In this document: piece after piece, positions 35,859-45,253 of the stretch
Numbering within the stretch: the stretch's first letter is position 1
Layout: each line of letters starts with the position of its first letter
Source: Bryobacterales bacterium
GTDB taxonomy: Bacteria; Acidobacteriota; Terriglobia; Bryobacterales; UBA6623
Length of the DNA stretch: 64,000 nucleotides
Assembly (NCBI GenBank): GCA_028819235.1
Contig: JAPPMC010000097.1
Coordinates: 8,635-72,634, forward strand
Direction: 5' to 3'
Translations under genes and position numbers: made by a program
The notes under the pieces: generated by a model
Seen by the model: the letters and a program-made list of their open reading frames with translations, nothing else
Told to the model about the DNA's origin: nothing
Database searches by the model: none

Positions 35859-37543
35859 AGCCACCGGCACGGGGATTGACAATCCTTCTTGCCGGCCTTC
35901 ACTGGGCCTCATCGCCGCGAGCACTGGTGTCCGAGCACGGCGTGCCATCGATCCAGTTTTCGAACATCGCGGCGAAGGCCGGCATCGAGGCCCGGATTTC
36001 TAATGGCGGCGCCGCGAAACGGTGGATCGCAGAGGCGAATGGGGGTGGCGTCGCGGTGCTGGACTACGACCTGGACGGCTGGATGGACGTCGTACTGGTC
36101 AGTGGCGCGTCGATGCAGGACCTAGGGAAGATAGCCGGAGGCGGGACTCCGGACCCCTCTGAGCAGCGAATCTACCTGTACCGCAACCGCAACGGTCTTC
36201 GGTTCGAGGACACGACGGCGGAATCGGGTCTGTCGTCGCCATACTGGGCCACCGGAATAAGCGCGTCGGATTACGACAACGACGGGGATGTCGACCTATT
36301 GATCACGGCCATAGGGTTGGACCTCCTGTTCAGGAATGAAGGTGAGGGGAGGTTTACCGAGGTAGGTGCGCAGGCGGGGATTGCCCGAGATCCGTCATGG
36401 CATACGGGCAGTAGCTTCGGCGACATCGATGCAGACGGCGATCTCGACCTATTTGTCGCCGGATACCTCGACTTGGGAGCCCTAGAAGTCAGCGGCGAGG
36501 CTCCGGTGTGCGACTACCGTGGGCTCGAAGTGTTCTGCGGCCCCATGGGCCTGGCACCCGCCCCAGACACTCTCTACCGGAACAACGGTGATGGAACCTT
36601 CACGGACGTTTCCGACGATGCCGGGGTCCTCGACGCGCCGGCGGGGTACGGCTTCACGGCGATCATCGAGGACTTCAACCAAGACCTCGCCCCGGACATT
36701 CTGGTTGCCAACGATTCGTCTCCAAACTTCTTGTTCTTGAATCGAGGTTCCGGAGGGTTTGCCGAAGACGGCCTAGCTGCGGGTCTGGCCTACAACGCCG
36801 ACGGGAGGAGCCAGGCCGACATGGGTGCCTGCATGGGAGACTACGACTCCGACGGAGACCTTGACCTCCTGACCACTACGTTTTCGGAAGACTACTTCCC
36901 CCTGTTCCGCCAAGAGGCACCAGGACTGTACGAGGACGCGTCTGCGTCCGCCGGCCTGAAGCGCCAAACCACGCCGTACCTAGGCTGGGCCTGTGGTTTC
37001 GCAGACCTGGACAACGACGGGGACCGAGACATTTGGCTGGCCAATGGCCACGTGTACCCAAGGGCGGCACAGCTCGGTACTACTAGCTACGAACAGCCAG
37101 TTGTGATACTCGAGAACCGGTCTGGAAGATTTCGTGCCGTCCAGAATGCGACAGATTCGGCGCCGCGAAACTCCTATCGTGGCGCGGCCAGCGCTGACTT
37201 CGACAATGACGGGCGCGTGGACTTGGTCGTCGTGCCGATCGACGGGGCACCACTGCTCCTACACAACCGCAGCACTGGAACAGGATCGTGGACCGGGGTC
37301 GCGCCCCGCTTCTCGGTAGGCAACACTGAGGGCATCGGATCCCGGGTGGAAATCGAGCAATGCGGGAATCGGCAGGTGGAGACAATCCGAAGCGGCGACG
37401 GCTACGCTTCTCGGAGCGACCCGCGGGTGCACTTCGGAATCGGAGAGTGCAAGACTGTCGAACGCATGGTGGTCACCGGACCACTTGGGCGAGAGTTTGT
37501 GTATTCCAACATCCCGGCCAACCAGTGGGTGGTCCTGCCCTAG
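35855..37543 (+). CDS. CRTAC1 family protein (FG-GAP repeats + ASPIC/UnbV)
   Basis: 562 aa, GTG start inside the upstream TPR stop. A short signal-like N-terminus (LTILLAGLHWASSPRALV) is followed by seven integrin-type FG-GAP/VCBS repeats with calcium-loop sequences: DYDLDGWMDVV, DYDNDGDVDLL, DIDADGDLDLF, DFNQDLAPDIL, DYDSDGDLDLL, DLDNDGDRDIW and DFDNDGRVDLV, which make a beta-propeller. The C-terminus is the UnbV/ASPIC domain (GIGSRVEIE, IRSGDGYASRSDPRVHFGIG). Such proteins are exported and thought to bind calcium and glycans or proteins; a precise role is unknown. Pairing with TPR proteins and TonB receptors is recurrent in Acidobacteriota, and a TonB receptor lies next door. Confidence 0.87.
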   Translation: MKPPARGLTILLAGLHWASSPRALVSEHGVPSIQFSNIAAKAGIEARISNGGAAKRWIAEANGGGVAVLDYDLDGWMDVVLVSGASMQDLGKIAGGGTPDPSEQRIYLYRNRNGLRFEDTTAESGLSSPYWATGISASDYDNDGDVDLLITAIGLDLLFRNEGEGRFTEVGAQAGIARDPSWHTGSSFGDIDADGDLDLFVAGYLDLGALEVSGEAPVCDYRGLEVFCGPMGLAPAPDTLYRNNGDGTFTDVSDDAGVLDAPAGYGFTAIIEDFNQDLAPDILVANDSSPNFLFLNRGSGGFAEDGLAAGLAYNADGRSQADMGACMGDYDSDGDLDLLTTTFSEDYFPLFRQEAPGLYEDASASAGLKRQTTPYLGWACGFADLDNDGDRDIWLANGHVYPRAAQLGTTSYEQPVVILENRSGRFRAVQNATDSAPRNSYRGAASADFDNDGRVDLVVVPIDGAPLLLHNRSTGTGSWTGVAPRFSVGNTEGIGSRVEIEQCGNRQVETIRSGDGYASRSDPRVHFGIGECKTVERMVVTGPLGREFVYSNIPANQWVVLP

Positions 37544-38057
37544 CGACTTCGGGCAATTACGCTTGGGGCCATGTTCGATGCAGCCCTCAATGCCCTACCG
37601 AGTCCAGGCGCGCAGGCGGTAGCATGCCGAGCCGCAATCCTGCAGCACACCGACCGCGACATGATGCCTTGACGAGTCGCGCCATTCCAGCGGGCCACAT
37701 CGAAGCGATTCCACCTTCAGCGTGTCCGCCCGACCTCCGCCACTGAAGGCGAGATCGTTCGAAGGGGCCCAACCGAACAGAGCCTGTGCGCGACAGTTCC
37801 GGGCAATCCCTAGACGCCAAGAAGCAATGGACTGCTTTGGCTATGGGGGACATCGCCCTAAGCTGCTCACGGACTTGACGCTTGCAGGCGTCGGTCTGCA
37901 CTACCTGCCGCATCCGGTCTCTTAGCGTCAGCCGTCGCGAACGATTCGAAGGAGCTTCGACTCGTTCCGGATCTCAGGATCGGAGCCACACCAAGGCAGT
38001 GGAGTCCCACTAAGGCCCGTCCAGGCCGCGCCGCCCGCGTCGAATCCAACGACCCTG
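37544..38057. other. Convergent intergenic region, nothing recognised
   Basis: About 510 bases between the CRTAC1 stop and the TonB-receptor terminator. Short frames only, without family motifs; no RNA gene was seen. Confidence 0.35.
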
Positions 38058-38086
38058 CCGCCCCAGAATCCCGGATTCTGGGGCGG
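38058..38086 (-). terminator. Strong terminator hairpin of TonB-dependent receptor gene
   Basis: A perfect 14-base inverted repeat (CCGCCCCAGAATCC and its complement) with one central base, i.e. a 13-bp stem with a 3-base loop. It starts 22 bases beyond the receptor stop at 38108. There is no T-run on the transcript side, so termination may need Rho or the hairpin may protect the 3' end. Confidence 0.6.
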
Positions 38087-38107
38087 ACGGGCCGCGAGGA
38101 CCGCCGT

Positions 38108-41100
38108 TCAGAAACTGATCTTCAATCCGAACTGGCCCTGCCGGGGCTGGTTTGCCTGACTGCCGACCGTGCCGAATCCGGCCGGATTGCTGACATTCGC
38201 CGCTGGATTGCCGAAAATGACACGATTGAAGGCATTGAAGACTTCGAATCTGAATTCGACATTCACATCTTCGTTGAAAAAGATGCGTTTCATCAGACCG
38301 AAATCCTCGTTGAATGTGCTGAAATTTCGGGCGTTGGGAAGCACTGCCCCTGCGTTTCCGAAGTCAAAGGACCCCGTTTCGTCAAATGCGGCCAGATTGA
38401 GCGCCTTGTCGGCCGCTCCCGGATCGAAACCGCCCCTATCCCGTTCCGGGGATGCTCCAGACACGGCGTTCGGCATCTGCTTGCTCACGAAGAGCGGTGA
38501 AGTGTTGTTCTGGCTGACCACGACCGGCGTTCCGCCCTGATAGGACACGATTGCGTTGAGCTGCCATCCGCCGATGATCTTCTGGAGGATGCCGCCTGCG
38601 CTGCCTCCGATGGCCTTTCCGTTGCCGAACGGAAGCTCGTAGTTGAATGCCGCGACGACGCGCTGTGGCACGTCAAAGATGGCCAATCCCTTCTCCAAAC
38701 TCCTGTTGTACTCATCCCTCGCGCTGGACCCGAAGAAATTCCCCAGACTGGAAGAAGAGTCCGTGAGAGTCTTCTGCCATGTATAGGACGAGAGCAGCCA
38801 AAGGCCCTCGGTGAACTCCTTCTCCACCTTCACCTGCAACGCATGGTACGTTGAGTTTCCGTAAGCGGGCCAAGTGCCCCAGTGCGCCGTTCCTGCAAAT
38901 TGAGGGAACAGCCGAAGCGACTGCGCAACAGTGCCTCCAAAACTCGCGTACGGCTTAGCGATCCCCGCCGCTGCAACCCGCGGGTCATTGATGTTCGCGC
39001 GAAGCAGATCGCCGAGCGCAAGGTGTCTGGGATGGACCTGCATGACGTTGGTCACACCAGACGAGAGGCGGGTGGCCTTGTTGGCGACCCAAGCCACGTC
39101 GAGCAGCCATGTGGGAGCAAGCTGGTACTGGAATCCGGCGTTGTAGCTCTGGGTGTACTGTGGGCGATTCGCTCCCGGGAACCAGAACGATGGGGACTGG
39201 CCGTTTGCAAAGCTGGGGTCCCTAAGGGGCGGACGCTGAAAGTCTTGAGGGAACCCGTCTTCCCAGCTGAAGCCGGGCGTGAAGCCTCCGTCCTCAGACT
39301 GGAAAGTTCCAGTGCTGGAGAATCCCAGTGACGGGGCCTTGACATTACCTCCGCCCTGCCCGCCCGTTGGGAAGAAGCTGATGGCATAGGCAGACCGGAA
39401 GACGAGCTTGTTGCTGATCGAGTACGCGAGGCCGAAGCGTGGACCGAAGTTCTTGGGATAGATGGAATCGTTACCGGTGAGCCTGCTCCGTCCCGTGCAC
39501 ACATCGCAATCCCCGGCAAACTCGAGCGCTCCCGGATAGCCGTCCGCTCTCGGATTCGGCAAGGTCGGATTCATCATGGAATGGTTGTCGTTGACCTCTG
39601 TCAGGGGCGTGAAGATGTCGTACCGCAGCCCCAGATTCAACGTAAGGTTCGGTCGGACCTTGAAGTCGTCCTGAACGTAGAACGCGTAATAGGAATGCCG
39701 CGTGCCAGTGACCGGCGGGATGTTGAGAGTGCCCCGGTTCACCAGACCAAGCAAGTAGCTCGCCAAGACATTCCCCGTTCCTGTCTCACCCGGCAGCGCA
39801 GTTGCATTCCGGCTGAAACTAAAGCTCCCGCTGTCGGGGCCCAACGTGAAGTTGTTCTGCAACTTTCGGATCTCAGCACCGAACTTCAGGCTGTGCCGAC
39901 CCTTGGTCCAAGAGAGACTGGGCGAATACAGGAACGTCGTCGAGATCGTCGGCAGCTTGCGCTGGTGCCTGGCGTAGCTGTTCCACGGATCAACGAGCAC
40001 AACCGGGAACGGGCCATTGTGCGTACCTCTGATACCCAGCTGTTCCGCCCAGCCTGCTCCCTCCGTCTCCAAGTTGACTAGCAGCTGATCCTGGCGGCTG
40101 ATGCCCGCAGCCCCGTGGAACAGCATCGTCGGGCTGATGATCCAGTCATAGTTGATCCGTCCGTTATTAGCTACTGGCCCCCGCGCACCGGATCGCGCAT
40201 CGGTCACGGGCTGAGGCAGAACGGCGAACGGGCCGTTGTCGGTGTTCTGCCCGAAGGTGTACATCGTGCTCAGGCGGTGTGCGGAAGTGAGGTTGTAGTC
40301 TAGCTTGATGGTGTTGTTTCGGTTGTTGTTCTGTTGGTTGCCTTGGGCAAATATGTTGTTGAAGATGCCGTCACTGTCAGGAAGTGGAACGAGATCCCAG
40401 ATGCGATTGGAGATCGCGCTGTGGCGGGAAGCCGGAACGCTGTTTTGCGAGAATGGGTCTCGGACGGTCGCGCCTCCTACCCTGCGCTCGGTGAGCGGGT
40501 CATAGATCACCCCTTCTCCAGCCGGGATCAGCTCACTGAAGTCGCCACTCCGCATCTGCGGAGTGGGCACAGACCCTGTCGCGTTGAGGGCACCTCCACG
40601 AAACTTGTACCAATGCCAATTCGTGAAGAAGAATGCCCGATTCCTCTTGATGGGCCCGCCAATGCTGGCTCCGTACTCGTTCCTCCTCTGCACGGGGCGC
40701 GTGGCGGCGAAGAAGCCGCTGGCATCCAGCTTGTCGTTCCGGACGAACCAGTAGGCGTTTCCGTGAAAGTCGTTGGTTCCGGACCGAACCACAAGCCTTT
40801 CGATGCCACCCCCGGTGTTGCCATACTCCGCCGAGAAGTTATTCGTGACCAACGAGAACTCCTGCACGGCTTCTGGAGGGAGGAGAATCACGCGCGGGTC
40901 GCCTCCGACCTCCGCGGTTGACATGCTCAGCCCATCCATCTGAATCTCCTTGGAGAGCGTCTGGCTGCCGTTGATGTGGGCATTGAACGTGTCTCCGGTC
41001 GTTCCAGGCGCCAAGAAGATGAATGACTCGACCGCACGGCCGCTGCCACCGACAACTTGAAGGGGCAATTCCACATAAGACTTTGGGTTGACCTCAGTGC

Positions 41101-41503
41101 TGACTTCAGTGCTCTCAGTCTTGAGTGTGATCGCCGTCGCCGACACGGTCACGTTCTCGGTCACCGCGCCGACTTCCATTACAAGCTCCAGCGGGACGAT
41201 AGCCGCGGTGGCGACTCGGACGTTCTCGCGCACGAACCTCTTGAACCCCGCAAACTCCGCCTCAACGGTGTACGTGCCCGGCCGTACCTGGGGTATCTGA
41301 TAGACCCCCGCCGGTGTCGAGATGGTCTCGGTCACAACACCGGTGTCCACATGCGTCGCGGTGACGGTGACGTCTCCAATGGCAGCGCCGCTCGTATCGA
41401 GGACGATTCCCCGAATGGTTCCGCGCTCGGTCTGGCCGAACGCTGCGCTAGCGAAGACTAGGACCACGCACACTCCCGTCGCAAATTTCTGAACAGCCGT
41501 CAT
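38108..41503 (-). CDS. TonB-dependent receptor, Oar-like with carboxypeptidase-regulatory domain
   Basis: An outer-membrane receptor, probably importing a large organic ligand with TonB energy. The start is ATG 41503, set by a GGAGGG site; the upstream open frame is dismissed. 1131 aa with signal MTAVQKFATGVCVVLVFASA. A CarboxypepD_reg domain (TIRGIVLDTSGAAIGDVTVT to FAGFKRFVRENVRV) leads into the plug (VGGSGRAVESFIFLAPGT, QMDGLSMSTAEVGG, NNFSAEYGNTGGGIERLVVR, SGTNDFHG). The barrel follows with strands such as YAFYVQDDFKVRPNLTLNLGLRYD, and the chain ends QFGLKISF with terminal Phe, the outer-membrane barrel signal. Downstream is a strong hairpin; TPR/CRTAC1 genes converge from the left. Confidence 0.9.
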   Translation of the reverse strand: MTAVQKFATGVCVVLVFASAAFGQTERGTIRGIVLDTSGAAIGDVTVTATHVDTGVVTETISTPAGVYQIPQVRPGTYTVEAEFAGFKRFVRENVRVATAAIVPLELVMEVGAVTENVTVSATAITLKTESTEVSTEVNPKSYVELPLQVVGGSGRAVESFIFLAPGTTGDTFNAHINGSQTLSKEIQMDGLSMSTAEVGGDPRVILLPPEAVQEFSLVTNNFSAEYGNTGGGIERLVVRSGTNDFHGNAYWFVRNDKLDASGFFAATRPVQRRNEYGASIGGPIKRNRAFFFTNWHWYKFRGGALNATGSVPTPQMRSGDFSELIPAGEGVIYDPLTERRVGGATVRDPFSQNSVPASRHSAISNRIWDLVPLPDSDGIFNNIFAQGNQQNNNRNNTIKLDYNLTSAHRLSTMYTFGQNTDNGPFAVLPQPVTDARSGARGPVANNGRINYDWIISPTMLFHGAAGISRQDQLLVNLETEGAGWAEQLGIRGTHNGPFPVVLVDPWNSYARHQRKLPTISTTFLYSPSLSWTKGRHSLKFGAEIRKLQNNFTLGPDSGSFSFSRNATALPGETGTGNVLASYLLGLVNRGTLNIPPVTGTRHSYYAFYVQDDFKVRPNLTLNLGLRYDIFTPLTEVNDNHSMMNPTLPNPRADGYPGALEFAGDCDVCTGRSRLTGNDSIYPKNFGPRFGLAYSISNKLVFRSAYAISFFPTGGQGGGNVKAPSLGFSSTGTFQSEDGGFTPGFSWEDGFPQDFQRPPLRDPSFANGQSPSFWFPGANRPQYTQSYNAGFQYQLAPTWLLDVAWVANKATRLSSGVTNVMQVHPRHLALGDLLRANINDPRVAAAGIAKPYASFGGTVAQSLRLFPQFAGTAHWGTWPAYGNSTYHALQVKVEKEFTEGLWLLSSYTWQKTLTDSSSSLGNFFGSSARDEYNRSLEKGLAIFDVPQRVVAAFNYELPFGNGKAIGGSAGGILQKIIGGWQLNAIVSYQGGTPVVVSQNNTSPLFVSKQMPNAVSGASPERDRGGFDPGAADKALNLAAFDETGSFDFGNAGAVLPNARNFSTFNEDFGLMKRIFFNEDVNVEFRFEVFNAFNRVIFGNPAANVSNPAGFGTVGSQANQPRQGQFGLKISF

Positions 41504-41507
41504 AATT

Positions 41508-41513
41508 CCCTCC
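41508..41513 (-). promoter_or_regulatory. Ribosome-binding site deciding the TonB receptor start
   Basis: GGAGGG on the minus strand lies four bases before ATG 41503. It decides this start over the in-frame ATG 183 bases upstream. Confidence 0.7.
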
Positions 41514-42242
41514 AGCAATCTCCCATCCGACATCGGACGGAAGCACACCATTATGGGCACGAGATAGGCGCATGTCAATGGGGTCAATGGGAACGTGGCC
41601 GTCGTTCGGGAATATAGGCCAAGGGCGTGAACATCGGGGATCCGCAATTGGGGTATCGGCGACACAGGCCGGCAGGCGACCCCCACATTCGAGAGTGCTG
41701 CCCGAGGAATCCTCTCCCGCTGGGCCGCCGTGCGCCCCGGTCTATGCGGGCCTACCGCCGGAAGCAGTAGGCGACGACGTCACGATCCTGGTCGCTACCG
41801 TGATACTTGGCCTACCCCCGAGAGCGAACCAAGTGGCCATTCCGCGTTGCGCTGCAGCGTCGATGATTGACCGTAGGCGTTGTCTGCAAGATCCAGCACC
41901 AACGCGACCCAGTTCAAAGCCCAACGTTTCGCGGCCCGGCAGCGGCGACGGCTTCGGAGGGAATGCGGGGGACGACCAAGAGGAAGTGCGTCGGCCCCAG
42001 CGTACGTCTCACGAACCCCGACCCCTCGGCTGGACAACTAGGACGCCCGTTTGGTCGCTCTCAGGTCAGATCGCGCATGCGAGAGGGCGGCGTCTGAATC
42101 CCCCGGCTCGTCCCACCACCCGTCTTCGCGGAACGATTCCCATCGGGCCCCTTAGTCCACTAAGGCGTCGCAAGCCCTGCGCTGAATTGCTTCGGAGGCA
42201 CCTTCTCGCCGACTTTGGCACATGTAGGCAACTGCGGCGCCG
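41514..42242. other. Intergenic region upstream of TonB receptor, no gene supported
   Basis: About 730 bases between two minus-strand outer-membrane genes. A minus-strand frame at 41795-42037 has a mildly protein-like stretch (WALNWVALVLDLADNAYGQS) but no start signal, family match or neighbour support. It holds the promoter of the 38108-41503 gene; its length suggests a regulated promoter or decayed sequence. Confidence 0.35.
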
Positions 42243-44963
42243 CTACCAGAGATACTTCAGCTGGAAGCGGAACGTGCGTCCATCGTTCAGGGTGTTGTTG
42301 ATCTGGCCAAAGTTTGGCGCAGAGAGGGTCTTACCCGGCTCTGCGAACTGAGGCGTGTTAAAGAAGTTGATGGACTCCGCCCGGAACTCCAGACCGCGGT
42401 CCCCTCCCAGCGCAAAGCGTCTGGTCAATGACGCGTTCACATTGGCAATCTTTCCCTTCCTGAATGTATTGCGCCCCAAGTTCCCTGCCTGCTCCGCAGG
42501 GGCGGTGATGTACCGAAAGGCACTCGCCGGCAGGAGTAACTCGGAACTGTCCGGAGAACCGACAACGCGACCCAGAACGGAGGGGTCGAGGACGATTGGC
42601 CGGTCCCCTGAGCGGCCGTCCACGTTCCCGAACCCGGGACCGTCCGAGCCGGAGTCCACAGTGAACGGAGTGCCAGACTTCAGGAGCCCCACCGCCGAGA
42701 CGCTCCAGCCACCAAAGAGCCTTCCGGCCCACCCCGAGCGCGGCGCCGGAAAGGAATAGCTGCCCTGGGCCAGCAGTGCGTGCGGCTGGTCGAAATCGCT
42801 CAGGCCCTTGAGGTCGCGGTGGGAATCGCCCTCCGTTTGGGCGAGCGCCACCCTGGCGTCAGGCCCGGAAGCTGTGTTCGTGTAGGAACCGCCAATGTCA
42901 AGCGACTTGCTGAACCAGTACGAGGCGTTCAGCGTGAGGCCGCGCCACCCCGGGCTGGTCAGCGTGATGCGCCCTGCGTCGAAATAGGCGCGCGAGCCGT
43001 TATGGATGAACAGGTGCTCGAAGATCGACTGGTCTGGGCGTCTGTCGTTGATGTTGGGCACGGTCGAGACGACGCCAGGAACCTCATGACCGCGATTCAG
43101 GAAGTAGGTGATGATCAGCTTGTGCGCGCGGCTTCCCACGTAGCCGAGCTGCAGCCTCCAGTCCTGGCCCAAGCCTCTCTCCCAGCTGATGCTGTACTGG
43201 TGCGTGTAAGGGACGGCGAGGTCCGGGCCGACCTCGATGTGGCTGGAGCGGGCCCCGGGGTCGCGCTTTGAGTGGTCGAGCAGCGATCGATACGTGGCCA
43301 GGTCGGGAGCCTGATTGATCGACGTTACCGTGTGCGGCGGGTTGAGGCGGTCTTGCCCGTACGTCACCGGGAAGATCTCCCCATAGTGTGCTCCGTAAGA
43401 GCCGCGTAGCACGCCAGTCTCCCTAGGAAGCCGGTAGGCGAAGCCGAACGAACCCGCAAAGTTGTTCAAGTCGGAGTCCATCGCCAAGTCGCTGCGACCA
43501 GTCGCATCGAGAGGCCGGGTGAACGGCTCGTAGCGGACCCCGAAGTGCAGCGTCAGGCGCTGGCTCGCCCTCCAAGAGTCACCGACGAAGAACGAGTTGT
43601 GCCAATTGCGGAATCCGCGGTAGGTGGAACCTAGTGAAGCGATGAGGAGGCTCGGAAGACCCAGCCGCACGTTGGTGATGGCATCGTTCCCGAAGTTTGG
43701 CCGGAAAACGAGAATCCCGCGGGCCCCGTCCGGCTCCTCGCCGTTGTACTGTAGCCGCGTCAGCGCGAATCCCGCCGTGATCTCGTGCCTCCCACGAGTG
43801 TGGCGTAAGGTGGACGCGTATCGGAATCGGTTCTGGGCCCGGTCGATCGGGATGATCGGGAATGGTCCCAGATTGGTGAGCGCCCGACCGATCATGATCG
43901 GCCCCAATGCCCCCTCAGCGGGCAGAAGCAGGGACCCGAGGCGATCGAAACCCGCCGTAATCTGGGCGGTCGTGGCCGGCGAGAACGAGCGGCTCCAAGT
44001 CATCCGAGCGGAGTGGGACCGGTTGTCGGTGTCCGGATTCTGCCCTACCACCAGCTGGAATGCGTCCACGTTCTGCGCTGTCCACGCGTGGCGCAGGGCC
44101 AGCCGGCCGCCGAGCGGCCCGGCCCTATCGAGTTGCACACGCGTCGAGTCCGTGTTGATTCGCTGAATGCTGTTGGTATTCAGTGCCCGCGTGGCGATGT
44201 CAGGTCGGTTCGGGGGCTCCTCGGGATAGGCTCCGAGGATCCGTTCGACGACCGCGCGGGTCGCCGGGTCGCGGGTGAGAGGCGTCCGCTCCGCGGGCAC
44301 CGGAACCAGCACGTTGCCATTGACGTTCCCGCGGATCTTGTTCTGGGAGGCTGAAATCGTGAGCCCTCCGAGCGGCCCCGCGGGCGCGCTTGCGTTCACC
44401 CCGTAGAAGTTCTCCCGCGCCGGGCGGACCGGCCCGACCTGAAAGAAGGACCTCGCTGAGAACACGCTGTTGTTGTGCCGCAGAAACGCGTCCCCGTGAA
44501 ACTTCGAGGCAGGCCTGGAAGGTACATGCAATGGAGGTGTGGGAGGCTTGCCGTACTCGGAGCCGAAGTATCCGCGGTCCACGGCAAATTCGCTGACGAT
44601 GGTCGCGGTGGTACCGAGACGTATGTTCAGCTCCTTGAGTGCATTGTTGTCGACAAGGTTGAATTGGACATTCTCGTTGCGGCGGCTCTCCCCAGATTCC
44701 GACGAGGTCTCGCCGAGCAGGTTGATATCCGTGCGGCTCGCTTGGGCATCCGCCGGTTGCGCGGCTTCTGTGCTTTCGGCGTCGCTCTGTGCCTCTGACG
44801 AGCTCGTGGGAGGCGGTTGTCCACCCTGATCCTGGGCCGATGCCGCAACGGTCAGGCCAATCGCGGCTACTGCACACGCTGGCGCGCGCCAATCGAGCAC
44901 CACAGCTTTCAATGCTATCAGCGCGTCGCGCCTGACGGGTCCATCCGGGCGGCCTGTCCCCAC
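42243..44963 (-). CDS. TonB-receptor-like outer-membrane barrel lacking the carboxypeptidase-regulatory domain
   Basis: 906 aa from GTG 44963 (TTG 44912 is an alternative). The signal is CAVAAIGLTVAASAQDQ. A low-complexity linker (PPPTSSSEAQSDAESTEAAQ) comes next, then a distinctive N-terminal segment: INLLGET, SGESRRNENVQFNLVDNNAL, RLGTTATIVSEFAVDRGYFG. It replaces both CarboxypepD_reg and a canonical plug start. The rest is Oar-like barrel: KFHGDAFLRHNNSVFSARSF, FFVGDSWRASQRLTLHFGVRYE, GSYGAHYGEIFPVTYGQ, and the terminal FRFQLKYLW with aromatic C-terminal residue. It is probably an outer-membrane channel or receptor; TonB box and ligand are not identifiable. Same strand as the preceding Slam-like gene. 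Confidence 0.75.
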   Translation of the reverse strand: MGTGRPDGPVRRDALIALKAVVLDWRAPACAVAAIGLTVAASAQDQGGQPPPTSSSEAQSDAESTEAAQPADAQASRTDINLLGETSSESGESRRNENVQFNLVDNNALKELNIRLGTTATIVSEFAVDRGYFGSEYGKPPTPPLHVPSRPASKFHGDAFLRHNNSVFSARSFFQVGPVRPARENFYGVNASAPAGPLGGLTISASQNKIRGNVNGNVLVPVPAERTPLTRDPATRAVVERILGAYPEEPPNRPDIATRALNTNSIQRINTDSTRVQLDRAGPLGGRLALRHAWTAQNVDAFQLVVGQNPDTDNRSHSARMTWSRSFSPATTAQITAGFDRLGSLLLPAEGALGPIMIGRALTNLGPFPIIPIDRAQNRFRYASTLRHTRGRHEITAGFALTRLQYNGEEPDGARGILVFRPNFGNDAITNVRLGLPSLLIASLGSTYRGFRNWHNSFFVGDSWRASQRLTLHFGVRYEPFTRPLDATGRSDLAMDSDLNNFAGSFGFAYRLPRETGVLRGSYGAHYGEIFPVTYGQDRLNPPHTVTSINQAPDLATYRSLLDHSKRDPGARSSHIEVGPDLAVPYTHQYSISWERGLGQDWRLQLGYVGSRAHKLIITYFLNRGHEVPGVVSTVPNINDRRPDQSIFEHLFIHNGSRAYFDAGRITLTSPGWRGLTLNASYWFSKSLDIGGSYTNTASGPDARVALAQTEGDSHRDLKGLSDFDQPHALLAQGSYSFPAPRSGWAGRLFGGWSVSAVGLLKSGTPFTVDSGSDGPGFGNVDGRSGDRPIVLDPSVLGRVVGSPDSSELLLPASAFRYITAPAEQAGNLGRNTFRKGKIANVNASLTRRFALGGDRGLEFRAESINFFNTPQFAEPGKTLSAPNFGQINNTLNDGRTFRFQLKYLW

Positions 44964-45253
44964 AGCAGCCGAAGCGTCCCAAATGGCACAGAACTTCCTG
45001 CCGGAGGTTGCTGCTGGACCAGGTCAGACGAGCTGTCGACGCGCTCTTCACGGCCACGGGCCGACGGGCATGCCATCGGCCAACCTAGCCAGGCGGCCCA
45101 CCGTCGGTTCGCTCCGCAGCAAGACAAACGCGGGCCGCGACTTAGGAAGATTGCTGCGATGTCATTCGGCTGCGGCATCTCGCCTGAGGCCGCACGTTGG
45201 CCGATCGGGAAGACTTCGGGACCTGTTCCGGAACGGAAGCCGTCGTGTGTGCC

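Noticed and set aside
36050-37240. DxDxDG repeats in the CRTAC1 gene as a DNA-level repeat array
   Set aside because: The periodicity comes from FG-GAP calcium loops at protein level; the DNA copies are too diverged to be a nucleotide repeat.
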